Shown here piece after piece: positions 60,273 through 60,286 of a stretch of DNA of 60,286 bases (positions are counted from its first letter, which is position 1; the number at the start of each line of letters is the position of its first letter). Source of the DNA: Chloroflexota bacterium (GTDB taxonomy: Bacteria > Chloroflexota > Anaerolineae > Anaerolineales > Villigracilaceae); NCBI GenBank assembly GCA_026390015.1, contig JAPLGS010000143.1, forward strand, positions 86,705-146,990, in the 5' to 3' direction. A program made the position numbers and the translations under genes. A model generated the notes under the pieces. The model was not told where the DNA came from and did no database searches. It saw only the letters and a list, made by a program, of their open reading frames with translations.

Positions 60273-60286
60273 ATGAAAAAAGGCAA
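60273..60286 (+). CDS. Start of an unidentified gene, cut by window end
   Basis: ATG at 60273, six bases after GGAGG (60262-60266), begins Met-Lys-Lys-Gly. Only four codons are visible. The preceding TGTGGTCTAAAGTTTCGGG (60212-60230) could be the left end of another insertion sequence, which would make this a transposase; this cannot be settled here. Confidence 0.4.

Overview
The window looks like a chromosomal stretch of a Chloroflexota bacterium, probably class Anaerolineae. This is inferred from the gene families (LCP, LysM and SGNH lipoproteins with Pro/Thr/Ser linkers, HAAS-domain and CpXC proteins, TtuA/TtuB, PepF-type peptidase, many GAF/histidine-kinase proteins), the moderate GC content and the absence of outer-membrane markers. 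No rRNA or tRNA gene and no CRISPR array was seen.

Region 1 (1-3.5 kb): a 5'-truncated AI-2E family permease, a GT2 glycosyltransferase broken near its C-terminus, and a MATE transporter, ending at a bidirectional terminator.

Region 2 (3.5-20.7 kb): a long minus-strand array with many ATGA stop/start overlaps, facing a divergent phytoene synthase. It encodes phytoene desaturase, a CarH/LitR-type MerR regulator with a B12-binding domain (W-x9-EH signature present), a heliorhodopsin split by a 229-bp MITE-like insert flanked by a perfect 16-bp direct repeat, DegV, small membrane proteins, DUF3159 and DUF1295 proteins, an SDR, an MFS transporter, photolyase, an alpha/beta hydrolase, a cytochrome P450, a fused CrtYcd-type lycopene cyclase and an F420/PPOX-type oxidoreductase. 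The crtI and crtB promoters are mirror images whose -35 boxes lie in the two arms of a perfect 14-bp inverted repeat. Together this reads as a light-responsive carotenoid, rhodopsin and DNA-repair island.

Region 3 (20.7-32.2 kb): SGNH lipoprotein, methylmalonyl-CoA epimerase, TilS, a tyrosine-recombinase-fold protein lacking key catalytic residues, LCP and LysM envelope proteins, a histidine kinase whose phospho-acceptor His is Gln, a TPR protein, a PadR/HAAS pair, and a possible IS200/IS605 right-end relic.

Region 4 (32.2-44.6 kb): lipoprotein, GAF-PAS histidine kinase, a frameshifted PepF that carries a 54-bp inverted copy of the neighbouring kinase gene, CpXC protein, CDF transporter, PIG-L deacetylase, PNPOx-like protein, a divergent FHA-winged-helix regulator and Ser/Thr kinase, TtuA/TtuB tRNA thiolation genes, and a GT4 glycosyltransferase.

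Region 5 (44.6-58.6 kb): yraN split by a complete IS701-family element (24-bp terminal repeats, CTAG duplication), a GH25-polyproline-SH3-SH3-NAGPA protein, Tgt, a short unknown protein, UppP, an M20 peptidase, a PBP-like lipoprotein, and a MacAB-like system (two ATPases, one fused to a cyclic-nucleotide-binding domain, an FtsX permease, and an HlyD-type lipoprotein adaptor).

Region 6 (58.6-60.3 kb): three tandem GEMM-I (c-di-GMP-I) aptamers on the plus strand with no obvious downstream gene, a palindromic repeat, and a fourth GEMM-I aptamer with an intrinsic terminator on the minus strand, leading a DnaJ-domain membrane protein. Most interesting are the triple orphan riboswitch, the interrupted heliorhodopsin in a CarH-carotenoid island, and the symmetric crtI/crtB control region.
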